Below are positions 42,227 to 51,791 of a DNA stretch of 64,000 nucleotides, one piece after another. Made by a program: the position numbers and the translations under genes. How positions within the stretch are numbered: the stretch's first letter is position 1; the number at the start of each line of letters is the position of its first letter. This DNA comes from Marinobacter vulgaris (lineage in GTDB: Bacteria; Pseudomonadota; Gammaproteobacteria; Pseudomonadales; Oleiphilaceae), in assembly GCF_003344045.1 (NCBI RefSeq), contig NZ_QFWX01000003.1:1-64000 (forward strand), given 5' to 3'. The notes beneath the pieces are model-generated. The model ran no database searches, was not told where the DNA came from, and saw only the letters and a program-made list of their open reading frames with translations.

Positions 42227-42808
42227 TCAAACGCTCACCAGGCCGCCAAAGCCCAGGAACGCCAACGACATCAGCCCGGCGGTCACCAGCCCGATCGCGG
42301 CCCCGCGAAACGCAACCGGCACATCGGCAACAGCGATACGTTCACGCATGGCGGCAAACAGGACCAGAACCAGAGAAAAACCGGCGGCAGCGCCAAACCC
42401 GTAAAGAACCGACTCAACGAAGTTATTGTTTCTGTTTATATTGAGGAGCGCGACCCCGAGTACGGCACAGTTTGTGGTGATCAGGGGCAGGAAGATACCG
42501 AGCACCCGATAAAGCAATGGGCTGGTTTTGCGGACCACCATCTCGGTGAACTGCACGACGACGGCAATCACCAGGATAAAAGTGATGGTCCTGAGAAACG
42601 CCAGGTCCAGAGGTTCCAGCAGATAGGTATAGGCAAGGTAGCTGCACACCGACGCCAGCGTCAGCACGAAGGTGGTGGCCAGAGACATGCCCATGGCGGT
42701 TTCCAGCTTCCCGGAAACGCCCATGAACGGGCACAGGCCCAAAAACTGAACCAGCACGAAGTTGTTCACCAGAATGGTGCTGACCAGAATCAGCAGATAT
42801 TCGGTCAT
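42227..42808 (-). CDS. rnfA: Rnf electron transport complex subunit A
   Basis: 193 residues with about six transmembrane helices. The start [20 protein letters not shown] and the internal [20 protein letters not shown] are the paired cysteine half-helix motifs of the RnfA/RnfE family. It is the first rnf gene. metG, on the same strand, ends 32 bases upstream with no terminator visible, so some rnf transcription may come from the metG promoter. Confidence 0.96.
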   Translation of the reverse strand: MTEYLLILVSTILVNNFVLVQFLGLCPFMGVSGKLETAMGMSLATTFVLTLASVCSYLAYTYLLEPLDLAFLRTITFILVIAVVVQFTEMVVRKTSPLLYRVLGIFLPLITTNCAVLGVALLNINRNNNFVESVLYGFGAAAGFSLVLVLFAAMRERIAVADVPVAFRGAAIGLVTAGLMSLAFLGFGGLVSV

Positions 42809-42840
42809 TCGCCTTGCTCCCTTGGCCCGGCAGCCGGCGC

Positions 42841-44874
42841 CTACATGATGCGCATGCCGGGCGTGGCACCGGAGTCCGGAGACAGGATAAAGATATCCTC
42901 ACCACCCGGGCCTGCGGCCAGAACCATGCCTTCGGACATACCGAACTTCATCTTCCGCGGCTTGAGGTTGGCAACCATCACGGTCAGTCGCCCCTCGAGA
43001 TCCTCAGGCCTGTAGGCAGACTTGATACCAGCAAACACGTTGCGTTCGCCATGCCCCACGTCAAGAGTGAGCCGAAGAAGCTTGTCTGCGCCTTCCACAT
43101 GCTCCGCTTTCACTATTTTAACAACCCGGAGGTCAACTTTCGCGAAATCCCCGAATTCGATCTCGTCGGCGATCGGCTCAACATTGGCGGCAGGCGCCGG
43201 CTTTCCAGTCGCTGCAGGCAGTTCTTCCCGGGAAGCGTCCAGCATTTTTTCAATCTGGTCCATGTCCACACGGTTCATCAGCGGCTTGAACTTGTTGATG
43301 CCATGGTTTTGTAGTCTCTGCTCCCGCTTGTTCCAGTCCAGTGGGGCATTGAGAAATCCTTCCGAGGCTTTTGCGGTTTGCGGAAGTACCGGGGCCAGGT
43401 AGGTCATCAGTAAATGGAACATGTTGATGGCGTTGGTACAGATGGCTTGCAGGTTATCGTCCTGACCATCCTGTTTGGCGATTACCCAGGGCTGCTCATC
43501 GTTCACGTACTGGTTGGCGATGTCCGCCAGCTCCATGATGCGACGCATGGCGCGCCCGAATTCCCGTGCCTCGTAGAAGTCTGCGATTTCATCCCCGGCA
43601 TCAATGAACTCTTTCAGCTTGTCGTGCTCGGTTACGTTACCGAGCTGGCCGTCAAAGCGCTTGGTGATAAACCCGGCGCTGCGGCTGGCAATGTTCACCA
43701 CCTTGCCGACCAGGTCCGAATTAACGCGTGCGGCGAAGTCTTCCAGGTTCAGGTCCATGTCATCGACGCTGCCAGTAAGCTTGGCGGCGAAGTAGTAGCG
43801 CAGATACTCGGGATTCAGGTGGTCCAGGTAGGTGCGGGCCATAATGAAAGTGCCCCGGGACTTGGACATCTTCTTGCCATTCACCGTCACAAAACCGTGG
43901 GCCCAGACCGCACTTGGCGTGCGGAAGCCGGCACTGTGAAGCATGGAGGGCCAGAACAGGGCGTGGAAATTGATGATGTCCTTGCCGATGAAGTGATACA
44001 CCTCGGCGGTGGAGTCCGCTTTCCAGAAATGTTCGAAATCAATGCCTTCACGGTTGCACAGATTCTTGAAGCTCGCCAGGTAACCAATGGGGGCATCCAG
44101 CCAGACGTAGAAATACTTGCCCGGCGCATCCGGAATTTCGAACCCGAAGTAGGGTGCATCGCGGCTGATGTCCCATTCCTGGAGTCCGGCATCCAGCCAT
44201 TCGGCCAGTTTATTGGCCACCTGGGGCTGCAAAGTGCCGCTGCGGGTCCAGTTGGCGAGAAAATCCGCAAACGCCGGCAGGCGGAAGAAATAGTGCTCGG
44301 ATTCCTTCTCGATGGGCGTGGCGCCGGACACCGCCGAGCGGGGGTCGATCAGCTCCGCTGGGGTGTAGGTGGCACCACAGGCCTCGCAGTTATCGCCGTA
44401 CTGGTCTTCGGTCTTGCACTTGGGGCAGGTGCCCTTGATGAAACGGTCCGCCAGGAACATGTTCTTTTCAGGATCGAACGCCTGGGTGATCTTGCGGGTG
44501 GCAATGTGGCCGTTTTCCTGCAGCTGGCGGTAGATGTACTCCGAGAACTGACGGTTTTCCTCGGAGTGGGTGGTATAGTAGTTGTCGAAGCGGATATGGA
44601 AGCCGCCAAAATCCTGCTGGTGCTCTTGCCGGATACGGTCGATCAGGTTTTCGGACGAGATGCCCTCCCGCTCGGCCCGCAGCATGATCGCAGTACCGTG
44701 TGCGTCGTCCGCACAGACGTAGTAGCAGTTCTGACCACGCATTTTCTGATAGCGCACCCAGATATCGGTCTGAATGTATTCCAGCAGATGGCCCAGATGG
44801 ATGGGGCCATTGGCATACGGCAGGGCGCTGGTTACCAGAATATCGCGCTGTTGCTTTGAACTCGCTTGCGTCAT
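42841..44874 (-). CDS. metG: Methionyl-tRNA synthetase
   Basis: 677 residues, the long bacterial form. Class I signatures are [17 protein letters not shown] (HIGH type) and [10 protein letters not shown] (KMSKS, near 335). A zinc knuckle (CPKC ... CEACG, about 145-165) lies in the connective domain. The C-terminal roughly 100 residues are the EMAP/Trbp111-like tRNA-binding dimerisation domain ([15 protein letters not shown]). It is divergent from mrp, as in E. coli. Confidence 0.98.
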   Translation of the reverse strand: MTQASSKQQRDILVTSALPYANGPIHLGHLLEYIQTDIWVRYQKMRGQNCYYVCADDAHGTAIMLRAEREGISSENLIDRIRQEHQQDFGGFHIRFDNYYTTHSEENRQFSEYIYRQLQENGHIATRKITQAFDPEKNMFLADRFIKGTCPKCKTEDQYGDNCEACGATYTPAELIDPRSAVSGATPIEKESEHYFFRLPAFADFLANWTRSGTLQPQVANKLAEWLDAGLQEWDISRDAPYFGFEIPDAPGKYFYVWLDAPIGYLASFKNLCNREGIDFEHFWKADSTAEVYHFIGKDIINFHALFWPSMLHSAGFRTPSAVWAHGFVTVNGKKMSKSRGTFIMARTYLDHLNPEYLRYYFAAKLTGSVDDMDLNLEDFAARVNSDLVGKVVNIASRSAGFITKRFDGQLGNVTEHDKLKEFIDAGDEIADFYEAREFGRAMRRIMELADIANQYVNDEQPWVIAKQDGQDDNLQAICTNAINMFHLLMTYLAPVLPQTAKASEGFLNAPLDWNKREQRLQNHGINKFKPLMNRVDMDQIEKMLDASREELPAATGKPAPAANVEPIADEIEFGDFAKVDLRVVKIVKAEHVEGADKLLRLTLDVGHGERNVFAGIKSAYRPEDLEGRLTVMVANLKPRKMKFGMSEGMVLAAGPGGEDIFILSPDSGATPGMRIM

Positions 44875-45036
44875 GTTTGGTCCGAACCTTCATTCGTCAG
44901 GAGTTGGTCGTTCTCGTTAACCGGCCTTATCGGGAATCAAAACTCCTTATGGCCAGAAACGGGCACAGATGATACCTTCCAAGCAAAGTTTTTTCACCCG
45001 AAACACCTGCTTTCAGCGCTTTATCCGGAGACTCCG

Positions 45037-46137
45037 ATGGCTCAGATTTCACAGCACGCCCTTGAAACTGCCGTAAAACAGTACCGCGACCCTTACCTGG
45101 GAAAGGACCTGTACGAGCTGGGTGCAGTGAAATCCCTGGCCGCAGACGACAGTGGCAAAGTCACAGCCATGATCGAATTGCCGTATCCCTCCAGGGGGAT
45201 CGCCGGGGCGCTTAAAGAATTGCTGACTAACGCCATTGACGACGTGGAGGGCGTTGACAGTGTCGATGTACACGTGGGGCAGCGCATTCACTCCCACAAA
45301 GGCCAGAAAGAGATCCAGTCGGTGCCCGGTGTCAAAAATATCATCGCCGTTGCCTCCGGCAAGGGCGGCGTGGGCAAATCCACCACCGCTGTCAACCTGG
45401 CCCTGGCCCTGCAGGCCGAAGGCGCCCGTGTGGGCATACTGGATGCCGACATCTACGGCCCCAGCATCGGCATGATGCTGGGCGTGCCCGAGGGCAAACG
45501 CCCGGACACCCACGAGAACAAGTACTTTATCCCCATGGAAGCCCACGGCCTCCAGGCCAACTCCATGGCTTTCGTGGTCACCGACAAAACCCCCATGGTC
45601 TGGCGCGGCCCCATGGTCAGCGGCGCCGTCATGCAACTGTTGCAACAGACCCTGTGGAACGAGCTGGATTATCTGATCATCGACATGCCCCCGGGCACCG
45701 GCGATATCCAGCTCACCATCGCCCAGAAAGTCCCGGTCACCGGCGCGGTGATTGTCACCACGCCCCAGGACATCGCCTTGCTGGATGGTAAAAAAGGCAT
45801 CGAAATGTTTCGCAAAGTGGAGATTCCGGTGCTGGGTGTAGTGGAAAACATGAGCGTCCACATCTGCAGCAACTGCGGCCACGAAGAACCTCTCTTCGGC
45901 CACGGCGGCGGCGAACGCATCGCCGAAGAATACGGCACCACATTGCTGGGCCAGCTACCGCTGCACATGACCATTCGCGAACAGACCGACGGCGGTAAAC
46001 CCTCGGTGGTAGCGGAACCGGACTCGGAAGTGGCAAGACGCTACAAGGACATCGCCCGCCGGGTAGGGGCGGAACTGTCAACGAGAGAAAGAAACCTCAC
46101 CGGCTCCATCTCCAGCGTCTCCGTAACCGAACACTGA
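45037..46137 (+). CDS. apbC: Mrp/ApbC Fe-S cluster carrier ATPase
   Basis: 366 residues from the ATG at 45037 (CCGGAG 6 bases upstream); the frame stays open upstream towards metG, but that stretch has no protein character. An N-terminal MIP18/DUF59 domain (about 1-85) precedes a P-loop ATPase with the deviant Walker A ASGKGGVGKSTTAVNLA (near 108) and LDADIYGPSIG. The CxxC for Fe-S binding is in CSNCGHEEPLFG (near 276). It delivers Fe-S clusters to target proteins. The nearby rnf and nth genes encode Fe-S proteins, which may be coincidental. Confidence 0.95.
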   Translation: MAQISQHALETAVKQYRDPYLGKDLYELGAVKSLAADDSGKVTAMIELPYPSRGIAGALKELLTNAIDDVEGVDSVDVHVGQRIHSHKGQKEIQSVPGVKNIIAVASGKGGVGKSTTAVNLALALQAEGARVGILDADIYGPSIGMMLGVPEGKRPDTHENKYFIPMEAHGLQANSMAFVVTDKTPMVWRGPMVSGAVMQLLQQTLWNELDYLIIDMPPGTGDIQLTIAQKVPVTGAVIVTTPQDIALLDGKKGIEMFRKVEIPVLGVVENMSVHICSNCGHEEPLFGHGGGERIAEEYGTTLLGQLPLHMTIREQTDGGKPSVVAEPDSEVARRYKDIARRVGAELSTRERNLTGSISSVSVTEH

Positions 46138-46175
46138 TCCCGGTAAACAGGCTGATCCACGCAAACTGTCAGATC

Positions 46176-46283
46176 GCGGCTGTGGAGGGGGCGGGTTTGA
46201 AACTGTGAAAAACATGGATGTTTTTCTCAAGCCTACATGGACGTATTAACGGCGTGTTTCAAACCCGCCCTCTTCGCAGCCGC
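46176..46283 (+). repeat. Structured intergenic RNA-like element, copy 2 (two GGA-loop hairpins in a long outer stem)
   Basis: The outer stem pairs 46176-46203 with 46256-46283, 28 positions without a gap; the three non-identical positions are all G-U or U-G wobbles on plus-strand RNA. Inside are an 8-bp hairpin with a UGGA loop (46207-46226, AAAACATGGATGTTTT core) and a smaller one (46234-46245, TACATGGACGTA) whose loop is AUGGAC. It starts 38 bases after the mrp stop and ends 102 bases before dcd. A further AUGGAU (46366-46371) lies just upstream of the dcd start. The outer arm sequence differs from copy 1 while the design is the same, so structure seems conserved over sequence. Confidence 0.75.
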
Positions 46284-46385
46284 AGCCCCCAAGCTAAAGG
46301 TGGAATTCAGCAGGCCAAAGCTTCGACAGACAAAAACCGAACAGGTAAACTACCGCCTCTTTTTTATGGATACGAGACGTCACCC

Positions 46386-46952
46386 ATGAGCATCAAATCC
46401 GACCACTGGATTCGCCGGATGTCCCGGGAACACGGAATGATCGAGCCTTTTGAGTATGATCAGGTCAGTGAAACCGGAAAAGGCCGCGTAATTTCCTACG
46501 GCACCTCCAGCTACGGCTACGATGTCCGTTGTAGTAACGAATTCAAAATCTTCACCAACGTCCACTCCGCCACCGTGGACCCGAAGAACTTCGACGAAAA
46601 CAGCTTCGTCAACTACACCGGCGACGTCTGCATCATTCCGCCAAACTCCTTTGCCCTGGCCCGCACCGTGGAATACTTCCGTATCCCCCGCAGCGTACTG
46701 ACCATCTGCCTCGGCAAGTCCACGTATGCCCGTTGTGGCATCATCGTCAACGTCACTCCCCTTGAGCCGGAGTGGGAAGGGCAGGTGACCCTGGAGTTTT
46801 CCAATACCACCAACCTGCCGGCCAAGATCTACGCCAACGAAGGCGTCGCCCAGATGCTCTTCTTCGAGTCTGATGAAGTCTGCGGTACCAGTTACAAGGA
46901 CCGTCGTGGAAAATATCTGGGACAAACCGGCGTCACCCTGCCGCGCGCATGA
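46386..46952 (+). CDS. dcd: dCTP deaminase
   Basis: 188 residues from the ATG at 46386, the exact family length; upstream open codons cover the repeat element and are not protein-like. It deaminates dCTP to dUTP, feeding dTMP synthesis. Signatures are [13 protein letters not shown], the [13 protein letters not shown] stretch, [11 protein letters not shown] and the catalytic Glu in [16 protein letters not shown]. No strong ribosome-binding site is visible (only GAG about 12 bases upstream), so translation may be weak or regulated. Confidence 0.97.
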   Translation: MSIKSDHWIRRMSREHGMIEPFEYDQVSETGKGRVISYGTSSYGYDVRCSNEFKIFTNVHSATVDPKNFDENSFVNYTGDVCIIPPNSFALARTVEYFRIPRSVLTICLGKSTYARCGIIVNVTPLEPEWEGQVTLEFSNTTNLPAKIYANEGVAQMLFFESDEVCGTSYKDRRGKYLGQTGVTLPRA

Positions 46953-46980
46953 ATGCCTTTATTCCCGGGAGAGATCCACA

Positions 46981-47580
46981 GTGAATGCCAATCAGTTTCT
47001 GAAAGCAGTATCACAACTGCAGGGCTGGCGGGAATTCACCTTCCTGATGGCCCTCGCGGAGCGCTCCTTTCCCAACTACGCCCTGTTCGCCGATGCTGTC
47101 GAGCTGAAAACCGGCGCCAAAATGCGTCAGTTACTCGATCTGGGCTGGGAAATGCTGCAGAAAGACGCTTCCGAAGCGGCCATTCCCCAGCTGTTGGCAA
47201 AGCTGGAGGCCCTGTCACCGGACGTGAATGCCTACGACGCCTATGGCGTCTATCCGGCTTTTGATTTCTGCCAGCTGCTGGAGCAGGCCCTGCTGAACCG
47301 GCTCAACCCGGGCAAGCATCGCGCTACCGAGGCCTCGCAGATGGCTACCGCAACAGTAGTTAACTTTATTGAGCTTTCCGAGGGGGAACACCTGGAGGAA
47401 GATGAGCTGGTGCGACTGCTGGAGCAGCACCCGCTGATGAAAGAGGACAAGGTCTTTCAGCGTGACCTGATCCTCGCTCTCAAGCGCCAGCGCACGCCCA
47501 CCAGCCAGTTTGTTGAGCGCATCCGGGAGGATGCCGCCAACGAGGGCGTGAGCAACCTCGGCATTTCCCTGAACGACTGA
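46981..47580 (+). CDS. YjaG family (DUF416) protein
   Basis: 199 residues from a GTG with GGGAGAG 8-10 bases upstream. The N-terminus FLKAVSQLQGWREFTFLMALAERSFPNY and the later VNAYDAYGVYPAFDFCQ are DUF416/YjaG features. Mostly helical, cytosolic, no catalytic motif visible. It follows dcd by 28 bases and is probably cotranscribed. Function unknown. Confidence 0.9.
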   Translation: MNANQFLKAVSQLQGWREFTFLMALAERSFPNYALFADAVELKTGAKMRQLLDLGWEMLQKDASEAAIPQLLAKLEALSPDVNAYDAYGVYPAFDFCQLLEQALLNRLNPGKHRATEASQMATATVVNFIELSEGEHLEEDELVRLLEQHPLMKEDKVFQRDLILALKRQRTPTSQFVERIREDAANEGVSNLGISLND

Positions 47581-47649
47581 CCGGCGGCACTGCCGGCTCT
47601 GTCCTACACTGGGACTACAACCCGTTTTGGACTGGTACCCACAAGCACC

Positions 47650-48921
47650 ATGAAACTCTCTTCGTTCGGCCGAAAATTCACCGCGGATGCGGGCATTACC
47701 TCCCTGATGGATGACCTTGGCAACGCCCTGGCATCCGGTGACGACATGATCATGATGGGCGGGGGTAACCCCGGTCACATCCCCGAGATCCAGGCGCGGG
47801 TTCAGCAGATCCTGGCGGATATGGCCCGCAGCGAGGGAGACACCCGGCGTCTGGTGGGCATATACGATCCGCCACAGGGTGAAAAACAGTTTATTGCCTC
47901 GTTGGCGGAGCTGTTGAACCGGGAGTATGGCTGGGGGTTGAAGCCAGAGAATATTGCCTTGACCAATGGCAGCCAGGCCGCCTTTTTCATGCTGTTCAAC
48001 ATGTTTGGTGGTGACTATGGCAACGGAGTACGCAAACACATCCTGCTCCCCCTGGCACCGGAATACATCGGTTATGCCGACGCAGGCATTGAGCCCGGGC
48101 TGTTCCACGCGGTGCAACCGGATATTTCCTTCACCGACGCCCACGAATTCAAGTACCGCGTGGATTTTGACGCGGTTGAAGTCACTGGTGAAACCGGCGC
48201 CATCTGCGTGTCCCGCCCGACCAATCCCACTGGCAATGTAGTCACCGATGACGAGCTGGCCCGCCTGGAAGCGCTGGCACGCCAACACAACATTCCCCTG
48301 ATAGTGGATGGCGCCTACGGTACGCCTTTCCCGAACCTGGTATTTGTGGATGCGACCCCCCACTGGAATGAGCAGGTAATTCTCTGTCTCAGCCTGTCAA
48401 AGTTTGGCCTGCCGGCGGTACGTACCGGTATCGTTATCGCGGCGGAGCCGGTAATCAAGGCATTGTCGGGTATCAACGCCATCATGAATCTGGCCACTGG
48501 CAGTTTTGGTGCGATGTTGGCGGAGCCCCTTGTGCGCTCCGGTGAAATCCTGTCCCTCAGCCGGGATGTAGTCTGTCCTTTCTACAAGGCCAAGATGGAG
48601 CGGGCGGTTGCCGCGTTCCGTGACGCCATGGGTGAGGACAGTTGCCGCTGGTACGTCCACAAGCCCGAGGGTGCCATGTTTCTCTGGCTATGGTTTCCGG
48701 ACCTGCCGATTACCAGCCTGGAGCTGTATCAGAGGCTGAAGGCCAGGGGTGTGCTGGTGGTATCCGGGCACTATTTCTTCCCGGGCTTGCCGGAGGATGG
48801 CTGGCGCCATCGCCATGAGTGCCTGCGGGTTACCTACTCACAGGACGATGACCGGGTTGCCGCAGGGTTGCGGTTGATTGCGGAAGAAGTGAAGGCAGTC
48901 TGGTCTGCCGTCAGTCCATAG
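47650..48921 (+). CDS. avtA: Valine-pyruvate aminotransferase
   Basis: 423 residues, class I/II PLP aminotransferase of the AvtA type. The N-terminus SSFGRKFTADAGITSLMDDL and GGGNPGHIPEIQ are characteristic. The PLP Lys is in SLSKFGLPAVRTG (near 250), with the Asp/Tyr pair in VDGAYGTPFP. It exchanges amino groups between valine and pyruvate or alanine. It converges with the DUF3108 gene, with 11 bases between the stops. Confidence 0.94.
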   Translation: MKLSSFGRKFTADAGITSLMDDLGNALASGDDMIMMGGGNPGHIPEIQARVQQILADMARSEGDTRRLVGIYDPPQGEKQFIASLAELLNREYGWGLKPENIALTNGSQAAFFMLFNMFGGDYGNGVRKHILLPLAPEYIGYADAGIEPGLFHAVQPDISFTDAHEFKYRVDFDAVEVTGETGAICVSRPTNPTGNVVTDDELARLEALARQHNIPLIVDGAYGTPFPNLVFVDATPHWNEQVILCLSLSKFGLPAVRTGIVIAAEPVIKALSGINAIMNLATGSFGAMLAEPLVRSGEILSLSRDVVCPFYKAKMERAVAAFRDAMGEDSCRWYVHKPEGAMFLWLWFPDLPITSLELYQRLKARGVLVVSGHYFFPGLPEDGWRHRHECLRVTYSQDDDRVAAGLRLIAEEVKAVWSAVSP

Positions 48922-48932
48922 GCTGGCGCTGG

Positions 48933-49763
48933 TCAGGGTCCGACCGTAGCATCGTCAATGGTCAGCTCGTACCTGCTGCCGTCCGGCTCCACCTGCAGGA
49001 ATCTGACCAGCAGGTTGTTCCGTTCCGGCGCGAACCACATCAGGGACTGTCGCTTGCTGTCACTGTCACGGACTTTCTCTGCCTTGAGAGTTTTGTAGGT
49101 GTCGCCATTGACGCTCAGTCTTTCCTGATCAATGACTGCGAACTGATCGGTGTCGTAGTCGCCCTTGTCGATGACCCGGTATTCCATCTCACGCTTGCCG
49201 GCCTTGATGTCCTGGCTCAACTGCAGCTGGTAACCCATGGGGTCCAGCGTGCCTTCTTCCAGTTCCAGCGAAAAACTATCGCCCCGGTGGTGACCGCTGA
49301 CCACCATCTGATCCCAGTCAAAATCAATGGCCTGTTCCCGGGTCTTGATCAGGAAGCCGGAGAGCTTGTACCGGTAACGCAGGGGGATTACCCGATTGTT
49401 CTCCCAGCGAAAGATCAGGGATTCATCGATATCGGCAATGAAGGAGTCGACATCGGTACGGAAGCGCCAGGTGCCGTCATCCCGCTGTTCGAGAATGCGG
49501 CGGGCGCTGCCGCTGAGGGAAATGCCCCTGTCCATGGATGCGTTGTAGCTGAGCTCCATGGGAAGGAGAGGAATGTCTTCCGCGCTTTGCGAAGCATCCG
49601 CACCTTCTAAAGCATCCGCAATTTCCGGGGCCTGTTCGCTTTCTGGCGCCGGGACTTCGCCTGAACCTTGAGGTTCCCCCGACGCCTGCGAAACATTGGC
49701 GCCAACTAGCAGCATCCAGGCCAGTATGGCTGACAGGATTGCGTAGCTGCGTTTCAGGGTCAT
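48933..49763 (-). CDS. DUF3108 periplasmic protein
   Basis: 276 residues from the ATG at 49763, which has a clear GGAGAAGG site; a TTG 21 bases upstream is rejected. A signal peptide (SYAILSAILAWMLLVGANVSQA) is followed by an acidic Pro/Glu-rich linker (about 28-70) and a beta-rich DUF3108 domain. It lies 85 bases downstream of purN and may be cotranscribed; DUF3108 next to purN is also common in pseudomonads. Function unknown. Confidence 0.9.
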   Translation of the reverse strand: MTLKRSYAILSAILAWMLLVGANVSQASGEPQGSGEVPAPESEQAPEIADALEGADASQSAEDIPLLPMELSYNASMDRGISLSGSARRILEQRDDGTWRFRTDVDSFIADIDESLIFRWENNRVIPLRYRYKLSGFLIKTREQAIDFDWDQMVVSGHHRGDSFSLELEEGTLDPMGYQLQLSQDIKAGKREMEYRVIDKGDYDTDQFAVIDQERLSVNGDTYKTLKAEKVRDSDSKRQSLMWFAPERNNLLVRFLQVEPDGSRYELTIDDATVGP

Positions 49764-49848
49764 AGACCTTCTCCGGTATGACAATGGCGACTGTAGCCGT
49801 ATATGGACAGTCTAACGCGCGTGATTGCTCCCGGAGATGACGATAAAG

Positions 49849-50532
49849 TCACTCGGCTGACGCTTCAGGGCCGTCGTCCGGAAGCACCATGGGTCCATTC
49901 AGAGGCTGGCCATCGAACACCACGTAATCGGAGCCAAGCTGGATGCGACCTTCACAGAACCAGCGTACAACGATGGGATAAAGCACGTGCTCCCTCTGCT
50001 GGACCTTCTCGGCGAGGGTCTCTGGGGTGTCGTCCGGGGCCACGGTGACCTCTGCCTGGGCGATAACCGGGCCGCCATCCAGTTCCTCGGTGACAAAGTG
50101 AATGGATACACCGTGCACCTTGTCGCCCGCCTCCAGTGCGCGCTGATGGGTGTTCAGCCCGGTGTATTTCGGCAGTAGGGACGGGTGAACGTTCAGCAGG
50201 GTGCCCCGCAATGCCTGTACAAAATCCCTGGTCAGAATGCGCATGAAGCCGGCGAGCACAATCAGATCCGGGTTGCGGCGGCGGATCTCGGCCATCAGCG
50301 CGCCGTCGAATTCCTCGCGGGAGCCATAACGGGTATGGTCCACGGTGAACGTGTCAATGTTCGCCTGTGCCGCCCGTTCCAGAGCGAAGGCCTTGGGGCG
50401 GTTGCAGCCAACAGCGACAATCTTGCCCGGAAAGTCCCGCTCACGGCTGGCGTCGATCAGGGCCTGCAGATTGGTGCCGCTCCCGGACGCGAGAACCAGG
50501 ATACGGGGTGCGGTTACGGGATCTGCCTTCAT
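49849..50532 (-). CDS. purN: Phosphoribosylglycinamide formyltransferase 1
   Basis: 227 residues. It adds a formyl group from 10-formyl-THF to GAR in purine synthesis. Signatures are [14 protein letters not shown] and the active-site [16 protein letters not shown] (Asn and His) with the Asp in [12 protein letters not shown]. The start overlaps the purM stop by 4 bases, the usual purMN operon. Confidence 0.97.
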   Translation of the reverse strand: MKADPVTAPRILVLASGSGTNLQALIDASRERDFPGKIVAVGCNRPKAFALERAAQANIDTFTVDHTRYGSREEFDGALMAEIRRRNPDLIVLAGFMRILTRDFVQALRGTLLNVHPSLLPKYTGLNTHQRALEAGDKVHGVSIHFVTEELDGGPVIAQAEVTVAPDDTPETLAEKVQQREHVLYPIVVRWFCEGRIQLGSDYVVFDGQPLNGPMVLPDDGPEASAE

Positions 50533-51593
50533 GCCGACAACAGCCCTGGCGCATAGCGAACCGATGCTGAAGAACCAGAGTCTTCCGCCGACTCAATGAC
50601 GCCGATCTGCCAGACTTTCTCTCCCAGTGCGTTCAGGGTGTCCACGGCCAGCTCCCGCTGGTTGGCCGGGATGCATACAATCATGCCAACGCCGCAGTTG
50701 AAGGTACGGTACATCTCGTCGCTGGCAACCCCGCCGGCGTCTTTCAGCCACTGGAAGATGGGGGGCAGCTTCCAGCTGTCGGTGTCGATTGCAGCAACCA
50801 TGCCGTTGGGAAGTACCCGGGGAATGTTTTCCGGCAGGCCGCCTCCGGTGATGTGGGAAAGTGCGCGGACATCGACTTCGCGGGCCAGTTGCAGCAGATT
50901 TTTCACGTAGATACGGGTTGGCGCCATCAGCGCGTCTGCAAGGGTGACGTCGGCAATGGTCTGGTTCAGGTCGGCGTTGCTGACTTCGAGGATCTTGCGA
51001 ATCAGGGAGTAGCCGTTGGAGTGAGGGCCGGAAGAGCCCAGTGCCAGCAGGACGTCTCCAGACTGCACGCGGCTGCCATCGATGATTTCGCTGCGTTCGG
51101 CAACACCCACACAGAAGCCGGCCAGATCGTAATCGTCGCCTTCATACATGCCGGGCATTTCCGCAGTTTCTCCGCCCACCAGCGAGCAGCCCGCCTGTTC
51201 GCAACCGGTGCCGATGCCTTCAACGACCTGGGCTGCCACATCCACGTTCAGTTTGCCCGTGGCGTAGTAATCGAGGAAGAACAGCGGCTCTGCGCCGCCT
51301 ACAACCAGATCGTTAACGCACATGGCAACAAGGTCGATGCCGATGGTGTCATGTTTCTGAAGCTGCATGGCAAGCCTGAGTTTGGTGCCTACTCCGTCTG
51401 TACCGGACACCAGGACTGGCTCATGGTAGCCCTGGGGGATGGCAACCATGGCGCCAAAACCACCGAGGCCGCCGAGAACCTCCGGGCGGCGTGTGCGCGC
51501 GGCGGTATTTTTGATCCGTTTGACGAGTTCGTTTCCTGCGTCAATATCAACGCCGGCGTCACGATAGGTGAGGGAGGGCTTCTGTTCGCTCAT
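50529..51593 (-). CDS. purM: Phosphoribosylformylglycinamidine cyclo-ligase
   Basis: 354 residues. AIR synthetase, the step that closes the imidazole ring. Family stretches are [45 protein letters not shown] and [14 protein letters not shown]. First gene of the purMN transcript. It is divergent from the DUF2066 gene, with about 200 bases between the starts. Confidence 0.98.
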   Translation of the reverse strand: MSEQKPSLTYRDAGVDIDAGNELVKRIKNTAARTRRPEVLGGLGGFGAMVAIPQGYHEPVLVSGTDGVGTKLRLAMQLQKHDTIGIDLVAMCVNDLVVGGAEPLFFLDYYATGKLNVDVAAQVVEGIGTGCEQAGCSLVGGETAEMPGMYEGDDYDLAGFCVGVAERSEIIDGSRVQSGDVLLALGSSGPHSNGYSLIRKILEVSNADLNQTIADVTLADALMAPTRIYVKNLLQLAREVDVRALSHITGGGLPENIPRVLPNGMVAAIDTDSWKLPPIFQWLKDAGGVASDEMYRTFNCGVGMIVCIPANQRELAVDTLNALGEKVWQIGVIESAEDSGSSASVRYAPGLLSA

Positions 51594-51791
51594 GGGGTGC
51601 TTAACCGTTTGGACAATGGATCAGGCGGCGGATTTTAACAGGTGCGGGGTGGCGCTCCAAATGCAATTGCCATGTTTGCCGCTGTGCCAGCGTACACAGG
51701 TTGTGTTGACTTTCTGCAATCCCGGTTAGCTACTCACACCAGGGGGGTTGGTGTATCCTATGCGCCATTCAGACGAATTTCAGGGTGTTTC

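Noticed and set aside
43414..44859. A 481-codon plus-strand open frame opposite metG.
   Set aside because: metG is unambiguous on the other strand; the antisense product is low in protein-like features and simply mirrors GC-rich codon bias.
46176..46283. The inverted repeats at 27544-27663 and 46176-46283 as MITEs or transposon ends.
   Set aside because: Arms differ in sequence between the two copies, no target-site duplication or transposase is visible, and the mismatch pattern (only wobbles) fits RNA structure better.
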